Assembly (NCBI GenBank): GCA_002205965.3
Contig: NADL03000692.1
Location: forward strand, 868,001 to 932,000
Reading direction: 5' to 3'
DNA length: 64,000 nt
Source of the DNA: Kappaphycus alvarezii
Taxonomy: Eukaryota > Rhodophyta > Florideophyceae > Gigartinales > Solieriaceae
Shown: positions 10,765 through 20,869 of the stretch, piece after piece
How positions within the stretch are numbered: position 1 is the stretch's first letter
Layout: each line of letters begins with the position of its first letter
Position numbers and translations under genes: made by a program
Notes under the pieces: generated by a model
The model's input: only the letters and a program-made list of their open reading frames with translations
Told to the model about the DNA's origin: nothing
The model's database searches: none

Positions 10765-11874
10765 TCACCTCCTCGCCTCCCGCAGCTTTCTCACCACAAA
10801 CTCGTCCCCAGCGACATCCTCGTACTTCTTACCCTCCTTTCCTACAAATTTCGGATGTGCACCTATCAGCTGATCCCCATCTGGATGAAAAAAGTGTGCC
10901 ACTGACACTCTTTCTTTCCCTCCCGTCACATCCACTACTCGATGCAAAGGCGCCTTCCACATATCATTGGTCCACCTTTGCAGCGTTTCCCCTACCATGA
11001 CAATCACCCCACAATCTCCAGGCACGTCCACGTCCACCCACTCTTCCCCCACACCACTCTTTACCTGAAGACCTGGTCCGTCCATAAACAACATCGTCAA
11101 TGCACTCCAATCTTTGTGCTCACTGAATCTCACAAAGCTATCATCTATCTCTACGCACTCCTCGTCCTTCTTGCTGCCTTGTGCAGGAAAGTAATTCAGC
11201 CGGACCACAACACCGTCCAGCGCGCAGAATTTTGTGGAGAAAAAGTCGCTCGGAAAGTCTCCTGCCAGTTCGCATGCGCAGCAAAGACGTCGGAAAGCGG
11301 TCATCATATTTTTCGTCACTCTTTCGGCAAATGAAGGAAACTGACTGGGAAAGGCACCAAAGTTGCCACCCGCGTGTTGATGGCAAAATAGAAATCCCTG
11401 TGGTATGGGGTGTTAGGGTTCAGTTATACAATACAGAGGTACGATTTGACGGGAACTCCATCCCATCCGAGGGGAGTTTCGAGTGAAAAATGATGGCACT
11501 ATGAAAAGTAGGCAGCTTACCTCTTTAGGATCGGCGGGTCGAGAGTCATCGAAGCTTTCGCTCATGCTGGGAATGTACCCAAATTTCCTATGAGGCTCCA
11601 ACCTGGGGAGGACATCGATCTTGTGACTTTCAGACAGATGAAAGAGCTCATAGGTAGCCTCGAAGTAGGAGGAGATGTGCTGTGCGGAAATCCCGAGGTT
11701 TGAGATCGAAATGACGCCACTTTCGAGGAAACTATCATTAATTTCCTGTGCTATTTCAAGCTGGTTATCCGTCGGAGGGCAGCCCACGACGACTCCCTCG
11801 TTCCTTGTGAAGGGCGTGAAATCAATTGTTGGGATGGTCGGTAACGTTGTAGATGGCCGCTGCATATACGACAT
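10765..11874 (-). CDS. 2-oxoglutarate/Fe(II)-dependent oxygenase, isopenicillin N synthase-like
   Basis: The gene has two exons on the minus strand, 11874-11521 and 11397-10765, giving 328 residues. This is a usual length for the isopenicillin N synthase-like family, which uses Fe(II), oxygen and 2-oxoglutarate to oxidise small molecules in the cytosol. The N-terminal domain starts with IPTIDFTPF, the family signature. The catalytic domain shows the iron ligands H-x-D in SEHKDWSALT and a distal H in PLHRVVDVT, followed by RVSVAHFF, whose R-x-S binds 2-oxoglutarate. The intron is phase 0 and removing it keeps one frame. The start at MSYMQRPS is the first Met before the conserved N-terminal motif. 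No biosynthetic partner genes are visible and LINE copies lie on both sides. The substrate cannot be inferred. All key residues are present, so it is probably functional. Confidence 0.85.
11398..11520 (-). other. Intron of the oxygenase gene
   Basis: This is a 123-base intron with donor GTAAGC directly after a GAG codon, a branch-site-like CCCTAACACC, and acceptor ACCACAG about a dozen bases later. Both exons stay in phase 0. Short size and a CTAAC branch site are typical of fungi. Confidence 0.8.
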
Positions 11875-11884
11875 GGCACGCTAG

Positions 11885-13020
11885 ATGGGATATGCTAATG
11901 GCTAGATACCTCGCACTGGTAGCATTCATGGAGCGTCCTTTTAAGTACACTTGGAATATGTGTTCTTCTGGATTGTGCAGCAGGACATATTTCGACTACA
12001 ATACATTACAGATGTACGTTAAACCTCGAGTGCAATTTCTCATACCCTTACTACAACTGTATGGCTTAGCTCAACTGTTACATAAATGTTGAAACCACAT
12101 TCCATTTCTGATTATATGGAAGAGAACCTTTAGTAAGATCCCGACCAGTACGGCCATTTCCTTTGGTGTATCGACATTAGGGAAACCTTTGAGTAGATAG
12201 GGATTGCAACTGTGAAGACGGTACATCTGGTGTCGGAACCCCCATACTTCTGCCCATTGCCCAGAAATATGTGTTTCAAGTGATTTTTCCGAATTGGAAC
12301 CTAACACTACTCTGCTTTGGATTACGTCCACAGATTCTTCAAGTATTGCTGGGAAGTATTGCAGAGTAAAGGTGCAGGGTCCGAGAGGGTTCGAATAGCT
12401 GATGGTTCGAATAGCTGATGGTTCGAGCAATGCCAGCTATTGTGCAGTTTGCAGTTTGTCGTTCATGAAAAATTGTCGTAGTCATTTTCGGTGTTTGCTA
12501 GGATAGCTGTCTTCCCATTTCTCGCACACTACAGCACACTTTACAGCACATTCAACATCTAAGGAAGCAGCTCGCTCTTATCCCTGGTACATGGAACTAC
12601 AGAAATATTTTAAACTGTAAGCAAATACTGTAGTTTCGCTGGCAAAACTCTATCGCAAACTACACCGGTTTTCAGCCCTATGAAGGGGAAAGAAGTTTAA
12701 TGCATTCAGTATCTGGGAAGGATGAAGGCTTGAGTGTTTCTCTTGGAAGACATATTCGATCTAAATCTCGCCATAAACACACCCTTTATTTTCCAAGGTT
12801 GTAATATGATATTTGCTATAGCATGGTGCGATACCTAGTACACCAAATCCTCGGGAAACAGCTGGCCTCTTTTCTCAAACAATAGTAAACCGCAAGCATC
12901 CTCGCTACTTGTGACGATATTGCCCCGTTATTGCTATCCCCCAAGTGGCCCGCATGAAAGGGGACACAAGGGGTTCATTTAATGTAACACATAAGCTCTT
13001 ATAAAATTTACTGTCTGTAC
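11885..13020. other. Spacer with one unrecognised ORF and a short tandem repeat
   Basis: A minus-strand frame of 119 codons (12430-12071, starting MLEPSAIRTISYSN) has no domain that I recognise and may be chance. A degenerate minus-strand LINE tail may lie at about 12705-12770. Upstream control elements of the oxygenase gene should lie just above 11874, but none can be singled out. Confidence 0.35.
12388..12426. repeat. 16-bp tandem repeat, 2.4 copies
   Basis: The unit GGTTCGAATAGCTGAT occurs at 12388-12403 and 12404-12419 without change, followed by a partial third copy. Confidence 0.8.
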
Positions 13021-14373
13021 CAAACAGCAAAAAGGCCCCAATTACCGAAGTTGGATACCTCTTGCGAGTTGTGCCGCCCTCCTGCACGCGGAAAGGGGCT
13101 GAATATTTCGACAGCTTAATCGAGAACTGCTGCCGTACTTTAGCGGGTGGAATGCTAGACAACTCTATATTCAAGGAGCTGCAACTGCCCATTAAGCCAC
13201 TACAGGAGAAGAAGCCGACCTTGGGAATCGGCCTCACCTCTGCGCGAGACGTCGCCGCCGCTTCGTTTCTTGCGTCTAGCGCCGTGACGCAGCAGTTATG
13301 CGAGAAGTCTTTGCCGTCCTGTGTTCAAGACCTGACACAGTACGAGGATGCTACAGCCGCCTTTGCCACATGGAGCGCCTCTTGTCGACCCTCAGAACGA
13401 ATTCCGTTTAGCAATTTCTGCTCCCCCAACCCACCATCGCAGAAGAAGCTAACAGACGCAATTCATATGGCTGCGCAAGAGGCTTTGCCGCTCGGAAACA
13501 TCCGCACCCGCGCCTTCCGCGCTAGCCTGTCCCTCCCCGGAGCCAAAGGCTGGGTCTACTGTGCACCTTGCCCAGGTTTGAGGACGCACATCAAGAGCAA
13601 AGATTTCTCCGTGTGGTTCCAGTACTTTTGCCAAACCCCTTTATTCGCCCCAGGTACCCCTTGCCCAAAAGCAGGGTGTCCTGAAGTGCTGGATATCTAC
13701 GGGGACCACTTGCTACATTGTCGCTTTGGCTGCGAGCGGAATACTCGCCACAACAACCAGGTGACTTTACTGGGGAACGATCTCGCAAGAGCCGCCCGAC
13801 GTCCTTCCATTGAACCTCGTTTACACTTCCAAAACAGGACAAGGCCGGATATCAGGGCGATGGGAGCCGTCGGTGGCATGGATTATTTCGACGTAACCTT
13901 TGTCAACCCGCTCGCTCCGTCCCACGCAAGAGCCAGGGCTTTCAACCCCCTCACAAGCCTCAACGCAGCCCACGCAGAGAAGCAGCGGAAATACCAAGGG
14001 TTCCTTGCTGAACTGCCTGGGAGAAACAGGCTGGTTCCTGTTCCCATCTCAACGCTTGGAAGATGGCATCCGGCGGCGTTCTCCGTCGTCAAGGAACTCG
14101 CGAGAACTGTTGCCACTCGCGCAATGGAACGGTTTTCGAAGGTTAGATGCATTCTTTTACAGCGGCACTCCGCATTGACAGTAACCTCCAATGCCGCTTG
14201 TTTGCTGGCTGGCCTCCCCTCCACCTTCTGGTAGATTGGAGTGCCATCTACAGTTTTCGATGCATTGTACGGTTTCGCAAATGGCTTGGCTAATATACGG
14301 TATCTATGCTCCGGTACAAATTTACTGGGTACCAACCCACATATCTACCACAGTAAATTAACCCCCCATTTCA
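13021..14373 (+). mobile_element. LINE-A copy, 5'-truncated, best preserved in the window
   Basis: The copy starts after the reverse transcriptase core, at a segment matching YLLRV.P.S of the other copies. It holds the 390-codon frame at 13062-14234 and a 3' untranslated region ending at about 14373 with the family tail in a variant form (CATATCTACCACAGTAAATT, then AACCCCCCATTTC). Loss of the 5' part is usual for target-primed reverse transcription. Confidence 0.8.
13062..14234 (+). CDS. C-terminal part of a LINE polyprotein with restriction-like endonuclease
   Basis: This open frame of 390 residues is the C-terminal portion of a retrotransposon protein. Residues 1-60 are the region after the RT thumb (LRVVPPS, then LGIGLTSAR). 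Residues 201-220 form a zinc knuckle: C201, C206, H216, C220. R229-H230-N231 and R261-P262-D263 with D274 and D277 give the R-H-N and P-D-x13-D motifs of the restriction-like endonuclease that R2-type LINEs use to nick the target DNA. The end, LLQRHSALTVTSNAACLLAG, recurs in nearly every copy. The Met start is only the first in frame; the true N-terminus with the RT is missing, so the copy cannot move by itself. The open frame suggests that this is one of the younger copies. Confidence 0.8.
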   Translation: MRVVPPSCTRKGAEYFDSLIENCCRTLAGGMLDNSIFKELQLPIKPLQEKKPTLGIGLTSARDVAAASFLASSAVTQQLCEKSLPSCVQDLTQYEDATAAFATWSASCRPSERIPFSNFCSPNPPSQKKLTDAIHMAAQEALPLGNIRTRAFRASLSLPGAKGWVYCAPCPGLRTHIKSKDFSVWFQYFCQTPLFAPGTPCPKAGCPEVLDIYGDHLLHCRFGCERNTRHNNQVTLLGNDLARAARRPSIEPRLHFQNRTRPDIRAMGAVGGMDYFDVTFVNPLAPSHARARAFNPLTSLNAAHAEKQRKYQGFLAELPGRNRLVPVPISTLGRWHPAAFSVVKELARTVATRAMERFSKVRCILLQRHSALTVTSNAACLLAGLPSTFW

Positions 14374-14465
14374 CACATTACCACAGTCTTTTCGAATACT
14401 CAGATCAGTGTCGATGGAACGACCTGTCTCTAAATAGATCAATGAAAAAGCACTGAACAGTACTA

Positions 14466-14594
14466 TTCTAGGGAGAGAAGTTCCTTCCCCATTACTGTGT
14501 CGGTATACCCTTTTGAGTCGATTGCGGTTGTCTGGAAAACCATGAGATAGATGGGATATATCTTCCAAGAGTAAAACACCCAAACCTTTCCCCT
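14466..14594 (+). mobile_element. Very short LINE-B 3'-end insertion
   Basis: It matches 7366-7491 and 8216-8347 from TTCCTTCCCCATTACTGTGT to ACACCCAAACCTTTCCCC. It lies about 90 bases beyond the 3' end of the LINE-A copy. Confidence 0.7.
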
Positions 14595-14930
14595 ATTCAA
14601 TGTACTATGCTGAACCATATGCGTCGTTTGCCTTATACCGAACGCATTTTGTCCATTAAAATAGGATCAATTTATATAATCACCATCACTAAATATATAT
14701 TTTAGTATCGGGATAGAGTCGAGTACATCTTTCAACAATGAAACACCCAAAAAAAGGTCGTACCCAAGGCTGTTCTTCTGGAGCACTTGTTTTCCTCGCA
14801 GTCGCTTTCTGTAAGGGAAAAGGTTTGGGTGTTTTATTCTTGGAAGATATAGGGGATTACACTTTCTGTAAGTGTCACTCTTACAGTGGAAGTTTTTCAA
14901 GCGATTACACCCATGGCTCGCCACGGTTCT
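14595..14930. other. Spacer with two degenerate LINE tails
   Basis: A plus-strand tail-like run lies at about 14703-14755 (GGGATAGAGTCGAGTACATC, then AATGAAACACCC). A minus-strand one lies at about 14818-14858 (GGGAAAAGGTTTGGGTGTTT). No gene is seen. Confidence 0.45.
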
Positions 14931-15187
14931 GATGGTGATTTTTTTCTTCCCCCCGTTTTGCCGGGCATCTCACTTCTGGCGCAACACGCAAGACGGCACT
15001 TTGCTGCTCTTCACTTGGCTACACAAAGGCACGTTTCCGCGACCGTAATATCCAACGCAGCCTGTCTGCCGGGGGGCCTTGAGCCAGCTTTTTAGGGTAA
15101 TTTAAGAGGTATTACTGGGCACCCTGTAGGATATTCCGACCACAGCCGACCATATCTTTCAAATATTGAATCACCCCACATTTACCC
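14931..15187 (+). mobile_element. 5'-truncated LINE 3' end
   Basis: The coding end reads LAQHARRHFAALHLATQRH and then ATVISNAACLPGGLEPAF, followed by a stop and a 3' untranslated region of about 95 bases. The tail is CCGACCATATCTTTCAAATA, then ATCACCCCACATTTACCC. This copy shows the tail in its A-type form. Confidence 0.7.
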
Positions 15188-15905
15188 TTGACCATCTGTC
15201 TTAAGTCTCAAGTGAACGCAAGTAAGCCCAAGGCCAATAATCCGTGTCTACCCAACCCCTTACGCCCGTCAACATCTGGTGATGAGCAGCACCTATCTTC
15301 CCTCGAAGCCGCTCCTATCACCCACGCACCCGAAGACGTCTATGGGCAGGCATCAGCTGGGCGTGCGGGCGAGGTTAGTAAGAGCTCGGATTTTGCGACT
15401 AATTTGGACCTATTGCATGTGGACTCTGCTCCGTGGGCTCCCAACAGTGACAATCCCCTGGTGAACCCTTCGTCTCTACCGAACCCCTAACGCCCGTCAC
15501 CAACTGGTGATGAGTAGCCCCTATCTTCCCTGGAAGCCGCCCCTATCACAAATCCCCCCGAAGGCGTCTATGGGCAGATGTCAACTGCGCGCGCGGGTGA
15601 GGTTATTACGAGGACGGAGATGGCCACCGGCCTGGCTCTTACCGGGCCGTACGGAACTATGCACCTCTAGGTGCCTTTGGCATGGATGTATTGGTCTGAC
15701 TTCAAATCTGGAGACGGCGACTGCGTCGATGACGCAGTTGACCAGGCAGAGGAGCTGGACCTTACCGAGGCGATGGTTCAGTAAGTAGCGATGGTGAGTG
15801 GCGGTCTGTCGCACATGTTATGTCTACGATATAGTCACTATCTGGATAACTCCGGAACTTAGCCGTACGTATCTTTCAAATGTACAATAAACCACCCCAA
15901 AATTT
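15188..15905 (+). mobile_element. Tail-bearing segment with an internal duplication
   Basis: It is coding-like, GC-richer sequence that ends at about 15905 with the LINE tail (CGTATCTTTCAAATGTACAA, then ACCACCCCAAAATTTCC). The body does not match the known LINE coding region. Two related blocks, 15251-15395 and about 15480-15625, both encode a sequence like LTPV, then SSLEAAPIT, then P.DVYGQ.SAGRAGEV. It could be a first ORF of the LINE or a non-autonomous element that uses the LINE tail. Confidence 0.45.
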
Positions 15906-16522
15906 CCGCAAACAATACCAGGGTCGGGGGAGACGTGTCACTAAACGGTACATGGACAGGTACATGGACAGGTACTTTGGACATGTACCTGTCCGAAAAT
16001 GTTTTAAGATTATCAGAAACGGTACGTAACCTGATCAAGCCGTGCAACAAGTCGCCCACTTTCTCGCCAGCAAGCGTGGCACCTCTGTTGCCGCCGAGAA
16101 ACATTCGCTTCCCGTTAGATTCGTATGCCTGATTGTCCAATACGTTGCTGCGTCCGTTAATCGGCGGCGTCTTGACCAGACCACCGATTTGGCCCCTGCT
16201 GTGTAGTCCCAGACCATGCGCTATATGGCGCTAGCGGTCTCCTGAGTATTGATCATTAAAGGTGATGCTTTCGTACGTAACATGTACCTCGGTACATATT
16301 ATTTCCAAAAACACTGTAATGTACCGATGCCCTGCCCGGCAGCGTAAAGCTTCGTGGGACGTATCATTACATATGCCGACCATTTTGGCCTGTACATGTA
16401 CCCCTCCTCACAGATAAACACACATCGTACCTGGTACCTTAATTCTTTCCCAAAGCTCTTAAGTTCCATGGGAAACGGAACTACGAATATCACCAGGACG
16501 TCAGCCTTTCCTTCGATCAAAC

Positions 16523-18733
16523 ATGGAGTCTCAACAGTCTCAACCACCTCAAGAAGAGATGGAAGACTGCGAAGAAATAGCAGTACGCACCAAACGATCT
16601 GCGCGTGAAATTCTGACACTTGCTCACCAAACTTTGTCAATCAACAAGCAGACCGGAAAAAAGGCAAATCTTTGGGCGTTTTATAGGAAGCATGACAAAA
16701 TCACATACAAATGAATTGTTTGCGCACCAGACCACGCGGCTTCATCTTCAACAAACAAGCGAGATTACATAGGAATGATGAAGTTTCATGGAACTAGGGG
16801 AACAAATGCACTTCTTCTGCATTTGATAGACAACCAAAAAGAACTTTTTAAGCAGTTTGAAGATTCGCAGTCACCGGTAGGGCCTCCAAAAAAGAAACAG
16901 AAACTTCAAACATACCTTGAAACACACCAGAAGTACAATTTGAACTCAGATATTGCTCAAAAGGCAGTCAAGAGACTCATTGTGTTGGTATCAAAAGCTG
17001 GACTTCCCTTCTCATTTGTAGATCACCTGGAATTTTGCAAATGTGTCCAATTCTTGAACCCCAGGGTGTCTTTATCTCATTGGAAAACATTTGTTCAATT
17101 TCATATTCCAGATTTCTCAAAGGTCTTAGAAAACATTTTTAAACCCTAATTAACCAATTTGGAATCAGTTTCTATATCGTTCGACTTCTGGATGAGTCGG
17201 GGCTGCAAAGATATCTTTGACCTGATAGCACACGGACTTGATAGTAGTTCCAAGCCAATAAGAGTTAATCTGTCATTGATCCAGTGTGATAGTATAAGAG
17301 GGGAATCACTCATGAAATTTTATTGGAAAAGTTGGATAAGTGAGGAACAAAGGAGAAGATATTTGCTTGTTTCGAGGATGGTGGGTCGAATTTAAGAGCA
17401 TGTACGAATATTATCAGATTATCGACTTCCTTTCGACCTGCTGAGATCGGAAGCTGCTTCAGTGGTGTTTGCGTTGCACAAACAGTGCCTAGTGCCTCTA
17501 ATTCAGCTCTGTCGAGCGTTGTCGCAGAAGTGCTTCCACTAATTGACATTGGAAAAGTGCGAAATTGGTTGCAAAAATGCATAACTTGGATGAAGAAATC
17601 AGCAAAAGGGCGAAAGGAGTGGTTGGATGCTTGCAAGTATGTTAATTTTAATCCAAGGCTGATCTCTACTCCATTAATGACTAGATTTGTCAGTGTTCTT
17701 GTATTACTTCGAATGATGCTCTCGAACAAGGAAGTTGTTCGGAAATGTTTTGGTACTCAACATGACCGTAATCTTCGAAACAGCGTTCCGAGCTCAGAGA
17801 CATGGAAAATTATACAATATATCGTTGATACCCTTGAGCAGCTTGTTTTCTCTTGTCTGAAAAGCCAACAGAAGACCTGGACTGTAAGTGAGGCTGTTTC
17901 TCATAGTGCAGATGTTTATCTGAAGTTTAAGAAGAATTGTTAGACTGTGGTACCGGTTTTGGTGGACGACTTTGACTCGCAGTTAGGAATATACCAGAAC
18001 AAAATGTCGTCATATGTTGCTGAGTCTTTTACCGACGTTCTCGATTCTTTCTTTGAATTTTGATATATCGTAATGGCGCTTACGTTCATCATTATCTTGC
18101 TGTGGTCTTCGACCCAGAGTTTAAAGATTTGAAGTCTACAATGATGCGTCTTCAGCAAAATGATCCCCGAAAAGCTATAGATTTGGCAAAAAATATGATG
18201 AAAAAGTGATTGTTCCACTCATGGTAAGTAGGCATGCAGACAAAGACAATGATTCAGTTTTGGATGTTAAAAAAGCTGATGGTGCTACTTCTGATTCTCC
18301 GAGAAATGAAGAAGTGGAAGACTGCTTTGTGAGTAATGAAGAGGGCGATGGGTTTAATGCAATTACGAAGTCAATGGTTTCAGAACTCCGACTGCTTCGA
18401 TGTGAACTCCTTCAAAAAAGAAGTAACAAATACGAATGGATATACAAGATTCAGGCACTGTTTCCAACTGTAGCAAAGCTGTGCAAATTATTCCTAGGCT
18501 TTCGAGCTACTCAACTTGAAAATGAGCGCATATTCAGCCTGGCTGGTCTCGTTTGCAGTCCACTTCGTAACTGCATTTCCACAGAAAATATCAACAACGT
18601 GGTTACAATTGCTAAGAACTATGACGACATCACTAATGTTTTTACTCAAATCAAGTCGGTGGACCAGTTTAGCGACTATCTGTTGAAGATAGAATATAAT
18701 AAAATCAATTACCAAAATACTGATAAAGAGTAA
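16523..18733 (+). pseudogene. hAT transposase, broken
   Basis: About 735 codons of a hAT-superfamily transposase are spread over frames at 16523-16714, 16775-17149, 17159-17395, 17485-17943 and 18206-18733. The N-terminus shows a BED-type zinc finger layout (LWAFYRKH, a Cys in IVCAPDH with a partner Cys position turned into a stop, then GTNALLLHL). The middle has VSISFDFWMS and a segment ending STPLMTRF, then HHYLAVVFDPEFKDL, comparable to the LDPRFK segment of the family. The C-terminus is the dimerisation domain: LFPTVAKLCKLFLGF, then ENERIFSLAGL, then SPLRNCIS. At least four stops or frame changes make it inactive. Confidence 0.85.
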
Positions 18734-19119
18734 AAGAAGTGCTTAGCCGCCCCAGAACTCCCTATCGCATAGTTCCCGGTACTAACATCTGTTCATTTAC
18801 AATGAGTGACGTTTAATTTCTAATCTTCGCCTTTGGTACCTTGGCTATGAAAGCTATTTCTCATTGCCAGGATGGGAAAGATATAGCTGCAAATAAAACC
18901 AAGGCGGTCTTAAGACTAGAATTAAACTTCAAACGACGGTCCTTTATTTTCTGTGACCTGCACTGACGTGCAGTTTTAGCGATGAATTTTTTTGGAATTG
19001 AGCTCACGTTTTTCCAGTTACCGACGGGTTTTAACCCATTAGACGACATGGTCTGAGTCAGGTACTAGTACATGTGGAAATATAACCAATTTATACTTGT
19101 ACCTGGTACTTGTTATTAC

Positions 19120-19672
19120 ATGTTCGCACCAAGGCGACCCAGGTTTCCGGTGGGGCTGCTGACTTGGCGGCCCGCGACAAGGTTACAAAACTGCGCCCGT
19201 CGCCTCCCCGCTCCCTCAACTGGCCCATCTTCTGCGCCTTACACGCCGAACTTCACGTTTCGACCTCTGGCGTTTGATTCCCTGGGTGCCCGTCCCCTTG
19301 TTCAATTGCGTTTATCCAGTAGTTAGTTCCGCGGATCGCATCCAAGTGTCACTCGACACTTGGCGTTATCCGCCGCCGTATCTACCAGCGACTGAGTTGC
19401 ACCCTCTGGTCATCCATTGCTCAACATATCCTGTCCCGAGCCCCGATGCGCATTGACGACGAGGTACATCCGGTTAGATCTTAGCCCTATAGTTAGGAAG
19501 TGCGCAGTCCCCAGTAGATACTGAATGCATTTAACTTCTTTTATGGACGTATGTAATGGTTTTTTTTGAAAAAATTGCCTGTACCTGGTACATCGGTAAC
19601 CCCCTAAGATACCCCGGGCCCCAACCGACCACATTTTTCAAAAATTAAAGCACCCGGACATTTTCCCCCTCT
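19120..19672 (+). mobile_element. LINE 3' fragment of a diverged subfamily
   Basis: It is GC-rich coding-like sequence with FTFRPLAFDSLGARPL, which resembles the P.P.STLG segment after the endonuclease in other copies. It ends with the tail CCGACCACATTTTTCAAAAA, then AGCACCCGG, then TTTTCCCCC at about 19672. It interrupts the GTAC-rich right arm of the hAT element. Confidence 0.5.
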
Positions 19673-19814
19673 ACCTGGTACGTGTGGAAATTTTAATGTT
19701 CATGTACCACACCAAATGTGTGTGTAATCTTTACGTGATGTGGAAAGAGCATGTGGGAGAACATGCTGGGGGGATTACAGAGAAATTAACATGCATAGGG
19801 GGATGAGAGAGAAA

Positions 19815-20138
19815 CTAATCGGAAATGCATCTGGTAAGAACTTGACGAGCTTGTAACCCATGCAAGCAGAACACAAAGCGCGTGATTAGGAGGTGCAGCT
19901 CCCATTGGGGAGTGGTGCCTCGACGGGCAGCAGCGAACGTAGAAAGGCGCCGGAAGAAAGTCGCATCGTCGGCCCCACGGGCACCGAACACATCAATACC
20001 AACAGGAAGAAGCCGTATATCGTTCGTGTGGCAGACTAGACCGTAGTGCGTGTGTTTCGCACGTTCAGCCATTGAGGCAGCTGCGCTGCCAGATAGGGCA
20101 CACTGGGAAACGCGAGAAGTGACCTGTGGATGGGCCAC
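19815..20138 (-). mobile_element. LINE C-terminal fragment, minus strand, diverged subfamily
   Basis: The minus-strand frame of 107 codons includes RLLPVGIDVFGARGADDATF and then ITRFVFCLHGLQARQVLTR. This resembles the end of restriction-endonuclease LINE proteins, after the nuclease. It is probably the same diverged subfamily as 19120-19672. Neither the nuclease motif nor the tail is present. Confidence 0.5.
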
Positions 20139-20436
20139 TGTGACATCACACCAAAGAACCTTTTATATGTTTCATGTACTGTATCCATGGCCAATTAAAA
20201 TTTACTCATATGTAGCGATGTGCCGACGTAACACGAGTTCTAAAATTACTGTAATGTTTCATGTACTAGGTACAAATTTTAGTGGCCCTTTACAAGCATT
20301 GAAGAAAATTAATGAGAAAACCACCATTTGGTACATGTATTTGTGACATGTACCACACTGCACGTGACCGATGTGTCCATCTAGTTAGCTCGTAACTGAA
20401 TAGTTGGCCAGTCGGTGTACACTCAAGATAAATCTT

Positions 20437-20523
20437 ATATTGTAAGCCTTTACCATCACGACATCCCTTAGGGAACAGCTGACCATATTTTTCATGCATT
20501 AAAAACACCCCAAATTTCCCCCT
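20437..20523 (+). mobile_element. Very short LINE 3'-end insertion
   Basis: It matches the reverse of the 43.8-kb copy: TTGTAAGCCTTTACCATCAC, GGGAACAGCTGACCATATTT, then ACACCCCAAATTTCCCCC. It has only 3' untranslated sequence. Confidence 0.7.
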
Positions 20524-20524
20524 C

Positions 20525-20733
20525 AAGATAAGTAAAAAGAGTAAAAGATTTCTAACAAAACCCTGAACAATACCCCCTAAAGCAATCCAAAATTTTCCCC
20601 ATCTCCGAAAAAATGGATTTGCATGAAAATAACTAAGATAAGTAAAAAGAGTAAAAGATTTCTAACACAATACCCCTAAAGCAATCCAAAATTTTCCCCA
20701 TCTCCGAAAAAATGGATTTGCATGAAAATAACT
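20525..20733. repeat. Tandem duplication of about 110 bp
   Basis: Units at 20525-20634 and 20635-20733 are nearly identical (AAGATAAGTAAAAAGAGTAA ... GCATGAAAATAACT). The second lacks about 11 bases. The near identity implies a recent duplication. Confidence 0.9.
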
Positions 20734-20869
20734 CCAGCATGTTCCTGCAATTCAATGCTCATACTTTCATTTCTTCGCGAGCAAGCTAGCTGAACCACGT
20801 AGAGGTTAATACCATCTGATACTTCGGCCGCAGCATATGCAGGACATTCGAGGACATATCTATACCTTG

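Larger units (their letters stand above)
15939..20360 (+). mobile_element. Probable hAT DNA transposon with GTAC-rich ends
   Basis: The transposase remains at 16523-18733 are flanked on both sides by repeated GGTACATG, CATGTACC and ACCTGGTAC motifs (15947-16440, 19060-19110, 19570-19715 and 20170-20355). Such subterminal repeats are usual in hAT elements, where the transposase zinc finger binds them. Proposed ends are CACTAAACGGTACATGGAC at 15939 and, on the other strand, CAGTGTGGTACATGTCAC ending at 20360. The outside octamers gacgtgtc and cacgtgac match at six of eight positions, roughly as for an old 8-bp target duplication. The ends are therefore tentative. LINE fragments at 19.12-19.67 and 19.8-20.14 kb are inserted in the right arm. 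Confidence 0.5.

Noticed and set aside
10765-11874. Treating the oxygenase as a pseudogene because two frames are needed
   Set aside because: The break is explained by a canonical intron that keeps the phase and all catalytic residues.
12071-12430. Host gene of 119 residues
   Set aside because: No domain, no repeat match and a short tandem repeat at its start; coding status is not supported.
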